Assembly: GCA_009779845.1 (NCBI GenBank)
Contig: WRBE01000022.1
Location: 1-40,847 of the forward strand
From: Oscillospiraceae bacterium
GTDB lineage: Bacteria; Bacillota; Clostridia; Oscillospirales; Oscillospiraceae
Length of the DNA: 40,847 nucleotides
Reading direction: 5' to 3'
A program made the position numbers and the translations under genes. This document shows positions 37,743 to 40,847 of the stretch, piece after piece (the stretch's first letter is position 1; each line of letters begins with the position of its first letter). Below the pieces are notes generated by a model. The model did no database searches and was not told the origin of the DNA. It worked only from the letters and a program-made list of their open reading frames with translations.

Positions 37743-37772
37743 CTGGCACATCTGCCCAAAACCTGATATAAT
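37743..37772 (+). promoter_or_regulatory. Probable promoter of the DUF4342/two-component operon
   Basis: CTGGCA (37743-37748) is followed after 18 bp by a perfect TATAAT (37767-37772), about 100 bp before the start codon. Confidence 0.6.
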
Positions 37773-37870
37773 CATCTTCTAATCAACCTCTAATGAAAAC
37801 CCCATTCCATTCCAATCATGTCCTGCTATTCTATAGTCACAAACAACATACAACACAGGAGGCGAACAAC

Positions 37871-38497
37871 ATGATGGATCGGATTGAGTTAGTTGAAAAG
37901 CTCCGCGAGCGGGCGGGGGTCACGTACGAGGAGGCCAAGGCGGCCTTAGAAGAGTCCAAGTGGGATTTACTGGATGCCGTGGTGCTCTTGGAAAAACAGG
38001 GTAAAGTAGGCGGTGTGGGTTATTCCACCAAACATGACCGCACCGAAGAGAGCAAAGACCCCGGCGGCGAAAAAGCGAAGAAGCCCAAAGGGGACGGATT
38101 TGAAAAGTTTATAACCTTCTTAGGCAAGATTATTCACAAAGGCAACACCAACAGCTTGGTTGTCCTGCGGCATAGTGAAGAGAAATTTTCCTTACCGGTT
38201 ACGGCGTTCGTTCTCTTGCTTGCTATTGGTTTTTGGGTTGTCCCCTTTGTGATGATCGGCAGTCTGTTCTGTGGATTCCACTACAAGTTTAGAGGGCCGG
38301 ATTTAGGCAAAGACAGTATCAACAGCGCCATGGACAAAGCCGCAAAAGCGGCCGAGGCGGCGAAAGAGCACTTCCACGACAACGAAGATGTGCAGGCCGC
38401 AAAAGAAGAAATCAAAGAAGAGCTAGAAGAACTCAAAAAAGAAATGGAAGAAGCCATTGAAGAAGCAAAAAAAGAGATCGAGGAACTAGACAAATAG
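37871..38497 (+). CDS. Membrane protein with UBA-like N-terminus (DUF4342-type)
   Basis: The start is the ATG at 37871 (MMDRIELVEK), placed 8 bp after AGGAGG. Of 208 residues, 1-45 form a UBA/TS-N-like three-helix domain (LRERAGVTYEEAKAALEESKWDLLDAV in parts). A charged linker follows, then one long hydrophobic membrane segment near 115-140. The tail is highly charged and helical, rich in Glu/Lys (KEEIKEELEELKKEMEEAI) and probably a coiled coil. DUF4342-type proteins are common in Clostridia but lack a known function. It is followed 10 bp later by a response regulator, which suggests a shared envelope-stress role (inference). Confidence 0.85.
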   Translation: MMDRIELVEKLRERAGVTYEEAKAALEESKWDLLDAVVLLEKQGKVGGVGYSTKHDRTEESKDPGGEKAKKPKGDGFEKFITFLGKIIHKGNTNSLVVLRHSEEKFSLPVTAFVLLLAIGFWVVPFVMIGSLFCGFHYKFRGPDLGKDSINSAMDKAAKAAEAAKEHFHDNEDVQAAKEEIKEELEELKKEMEEAIEEAKKEIEELDK

Positions 38498-38507
38498 GGA
38501 GGCTACT

Positions 38508-39200
38508 ATGGCCACAAAGATTCTAGTCGTAGAAGACGAGGAAAAAATTGCCCGGTTTATTGAGCTTGAGCTGGAATACGAAGGATACCAAGTAGAAAAA
38601 GTCGCCGATGGGAGACAGGGCCTAGACATGGCCCTGTCCGGCGGCTTTGACTTGGTATTGCTCGATATCATGCTGCCAGGGCTAAACGGAGTCGAGATAT
38701 TGCGGCGGATTAGGAAGGGTTCCGATGTCCCCGTCATCATGCTCACCGCCCGGGACGCGGTGATGGACAAGGTGTCGGGCCTCGACATGGGCGCGGACGA
38801 TTATATCACCAAACCCTTTGCCATTGAAGAGTTATTGGCCCGGATTCGGCTCTGCTTACGCAAGCGGGCGGCGGGCGCAGCCGAGCCGGAAGAGACGGGC
38901 AATGCCCTCACCTGCGGTGCCCTCGTCCTGCATCCGGAACGGCACGAGGTGGCCTATGACGGTACTCCGGTGGAGTTGACCAGCCGAGAGTTTGCGCTGT
39001 TGCAGACGTTGTTGGAGAATAAAAATATTGTCCTAGGCCGAGATACGCTACTAGAGCGGGTCTGGGGTTATGACTACATGGGCGAGACCAATGTGGTGGA
39101 TGTGTATATCCGCTATTTGCGTAGCAAGATTGACGATAAATTTGATGTGAAACTCATCAAAACCGTCCGCGGCGTAGGCTACGTGGTGCGGGAAGAATAG
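38508..39200 (+). CDS. OmpR-family response regulator
   Basis: The 230-residue protein has a receiver domain with acidic pocket VEDEEK and phospho-acceptor aspartate in LVLLDIMLPG (near residue 53). A winged-helix DNA-binding domain follows (LTSREFALLQTLLENKN and the C-terminal TVRGVGYVV). AGGGAGG precedes the start. It lies between the DUF4342-type gene and its partner kinase. Confidence 0.95.
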   Translation: MATKILVVEDEEKIARFIELELEYEGYQVEKVADGRQGLDMALSGGFDLVLLDIMLPGLNGVEILRRIRKGSDVPVIMLTARDAVMDKVSGLDMGADDYITKPFAIEELLARIRLCLRKRAAGAAEPEETGNALTCGALVLHPERHEVAYDGTPVELTSREFALLQTLLENKNIVLGRDTLLERVWGYDYMGETNVVDVYIRYLRSKIDDKFDVKLIKTVRGVGYVVREE

Positions 39201-39209
39201 GAGACATCT

Positions 39210-40379
39210 ATGGCACAGATGCAGAAAATGGGCTCTACCGCCGGGCGGATTAATCGGCTCTGGGTGTGGAAACTGTTTGGGATTTTCTTTTGGCTCAACG
39301 TCATTCTCATCGGCATTGTGGCCTATCATCTCGATTTATTTGAGTTGGTGCGCGGGGACGGGCTGGGGCTTCAGTGGGACGAGTTTGCAGAGATACAAGC
39401 CCGGCTCCAACCTATATTCGTGCCTATTTTTATTATGCAGGGGGCCATTTTGCTCTGGCAGCTACTCTTTGGTGCCCGGCGGGTGCGGCGGCGGCTTCGG
39501 CCCCTATACGAGATGGCGGAGCTGGCGGATAAACTGAGTGCCGAGGTGCAGACCGGGGCTGCGAGGTTTCACAACCTAGAGGCCGCCATCAGCCAAATCA
39601 GCCCCACCCAAACCGACCGCTTAGACACAGGGGACGCAGACTTGCAAGGGTTGGAACACGCCCTCAACAACCTCTTAGAGCGGATGCGGGACAACTACCG
39701 CCAACAGGCCCGGTTCGTATCGGATGCCTCTCATGAGCTTCGCACCCCTATCGCCGTGATTCAGGGCTATGTCAATATGCTAGACCGCTGGGGGAAAGAG
39801 GACGAGAAGGTGTTGGCTGAGTCCATTGCCGCCATCCAGAGCGAATCTGTCCACATGCAGCGGCTGGTGGAACAGTTATTATTCCTTGCCAGAGGTGATA
39901 TCGGCAAAATCCAGATGAGCAAAGAGCCAGTAGAACTCACCGCCATGCTCAAAGAGGTCTATGACGAGTCCAAGATGATTGACAGTGACCACGAATACGC
40001 CATCGAACTCCCGGATGGGCCCGTGGAAACCGTGGGTGACCCCGGCTTGGTCAAACAGGTGGCCCGGATCCTCACGGACAACGCCGCCAAGTACAGCCCG
40101 TCCGGCTCCACCATCCGGCTCAAAGCGGGGCAAGGCCCCGATGGCGGTGTGTTCTTCCAAGTCCAAGACGAGGGTCAAGGCATGGCCGGGGACGATGTCC
40201 CCCATATTTTCGAGCGGTTCTACCGCTCGGACAGCTCCCGGACGAAGAGTACCGGCGGCACAGGGCTTGGGCTTTCTATTGCGAAATGGATTGTGGACAA
40301 GCATGGTGGGTACTTTGATGTGTTGACCTGGGAGGGGCTGGGGACGAGGATTGTGGTGCATTTACCTAGTGTGGTATAG
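39210..40379 (+). CDS. Two-component sensor histidine kinase, EnvZ/HisKA type
   Basis: The 389-residue protein has two membrane segments (about 22-42 and 67-88) enclosing a short extracellular loop of about 25 residues, too small for a large ligand domain. A HAMP-like linker leads to the HisKA motif SDASHELRTPIAVIQG, whose His is the phospho-acceptor. The ATPase domain has LTDNAAKYSP, DEGQGM and GTGLGLSIAKWIV. AGGAGA is the ribosome binding site, and the gene starts 9 bp after the regulator. Confidence 0.95.
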   Translation: MAQMQKMGSTAGRINRLWVWKLFGIFFWLNVILIGIVAYHLDLFELVRGDGLGLQWDEFAEIQARLQPIFVPIFIMQGAILLWQLLFGARRVRRRLRPLYEMAELADKLSAEVQTGAARFHNLEAAISQISPTQTDRLDTGDADLQGLEHALNNLLERMRDNYRQQARFVSDASHELRTPIAVIQGYVNMLDRWGKEDEKVLAESIAAIQSESVHMQRLVEQLLFLARGDIGKIQMSKEPVELTAMLKEVYDESKMIDSDHEYAIELPDGPVETVGDPGLVKQVARILTDNAAKYSPSGSTIRLKAGQGPDGGVFFQVQDEGQGMAGDDVPHIFERFYRSDSSRTKSTGGTGLGLSIAKWIVDKHGGYFDVLTWEGLGTRIVVHLPSVV

Positions 40380-40387
40380 TAGATAAA

Positions 40388-40427
40388 GAAGGTCGAGCGT
40401 AGGTTGCGCTTGGTCTTCTTTTTGTTT
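40388..40427 (+). terminator. Terminator of the DUF4342/two-component operon
   Basis: A stem of about 12 bp with several G-T pairs (GAAGGTCGAGCG against GCGCTTGGTCTTC) is followed by TTTTTGTTT, starting 8 bp after the kinase stop. Confidence 0.75.
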
Positions 40428-40476
40428 GGGTAGGTGGGTCTTATTCCCCCCTTTGTAGGGGCGCCGTCCCTGGTCG

Positions 40477-40847
40477 CCCGGCCTTTGACCTTTTCGTTCG
40501 GCGTTTCGCCGATTTTATCTCGGCGGATGCCGAGGGCTGGTATTGTCCTGCCGGACGGGCTTTCTTTTTGTCGTTGAACAAAAAGAAACAAAAAGTCAAC
40601 ACAGGGGCTACGCCCCTATGTACCCGCTAGGGTCAAGGGCAAAGGTAGAGACCGTTTTAAAGGGGTAGTCCGTGCTGGCGACATGGGCCACCTACCAGAA
40701 GTTTGAGTGCCTCGGAACCTAGAGGGACGGTTTCCGTCGCCAGATTGATGTTCTATTGAAATGTGCTCATGAATGGAACGCATAGGGTCAAGAGAGTTAG
40801 GTCTGGGTCAAGGTCAAGAGACCTTTCCGATCGGCTCTCCTAAGTGA
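40477..40847 (+). repeat. Multi-hairpin dispersed repeat, copy R3 (reaches right edge)
   Basis: This copy carries the full hairpin series. It has TCGGCG/CGCCGA, CTCGGC/GCCGAG and GTCC/GGAC, then TTTCTTTTTGT/ACAAAAAGAAA, the AGGGGC/GCCCCT hairpin, and an 8-bp closing stem CTGGCGAC (40675-40682) with GTCGCCAG (40736-40743). The last 95 bp match R2 almost exactly, and the window stops at the same base where R2 meets R1. The stretch before it (40428-40476) holds no gene. Confidence 0.8.

Noticed and set aside
40220-40591. Open frame crossing the hairpin arms in all three repeat copies (common start LFVQRQKE)
   Set aside because: It needs a TTG start without a ribosome binding site, and the frame is shifted between R1 and R3 in the aligned GTCAAAG segment. 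The similarity follows from the shared hairpins.

Overview
The window looks like a chromosomal piece of a spore-forming (or ancestrally spore-forming) Firmicute of the class Clostridia, probably a gut or rumen Oscillospirales-type organism. This is inferred from a germination protease gene with a sigma-G-like promoter, soj-spo0J with perfect parS sites, a HemZ-type radical SAM gene in a recJ-relA-dtd cluster, a CIRCE-controlled groES-groEL operon, and strong AGGAGG ribosome binding sites. No tRNA, rRNA, CRISPR array, prophage or transposase gene was seen.

Layout. (1) 1-8469, minus strand: three consecutive large secreted proteins. Two are tandem paralogues built from near-identical 142-residue DUF11-type repeats, the first running off the left edge. 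The third is built from about ten InlB/Listeria-Bacteroides-type repeats. The two complete proteins end in the same roughly 270-residue module with a dockerin-like tail. (2) 8470-10895: a control region with divergent promoters and two direct repeats 21 bp apart, then an AgrC-like sensor kinase and an AgrA-like LytTR regulator. The repeats sit just upstream of the promoter facing the surface-protein genes, so the pair probably controls them. (3) 10991-14473: dnaE. (4) 14563-24678, minus strand: a left-handed beta-helix protein with an Mrp-type ATPase, a small membrane protein, then the recJ-relA-dtd-MBL-hemZ-kinase operon (stringent response, DNA repair, D-aminoacyl-tRNA proofreading, radical SAM). 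(5) 24679-25588: a 0.9-kb divergent intergenic region holding two inverted copies of a multi-hairpin repeat element. (6) 25589-29684, plus strand: gpr, two parS sites, soj, spo0J and serS. (7) 29788-33493, minus strand: a flavin-barrel/VOC fusion protein, a lipoprotein and groES-groEL. (8) 33701-36494: an AT-richer two-gene restriction-modification locus resembling the BcgI type IIB system. (9) 36641-37561: a diacylglycerol-kinase-like lipid kinase. (10) 37871-40379: a UBA-like/DUF4342 membrane protein with an OmpR/EnvZ-type two-component pair, then a terminator and a third copy of the multi-hairpin element that runs into the right edge.

The most interesting points are: the proposed quorum/LytTR control of dockerin-tailed adhesins; the multi-hairpin element family, whose stems covary between copies while its reading frames do not hold; and a parS site that is also the stem of an apparent intrinsic terminator behind gpr. 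Both window ends lie inside repeats, so this may be a whole contig broken at repeats. All assignments come from reading the sequence; no database search was run.
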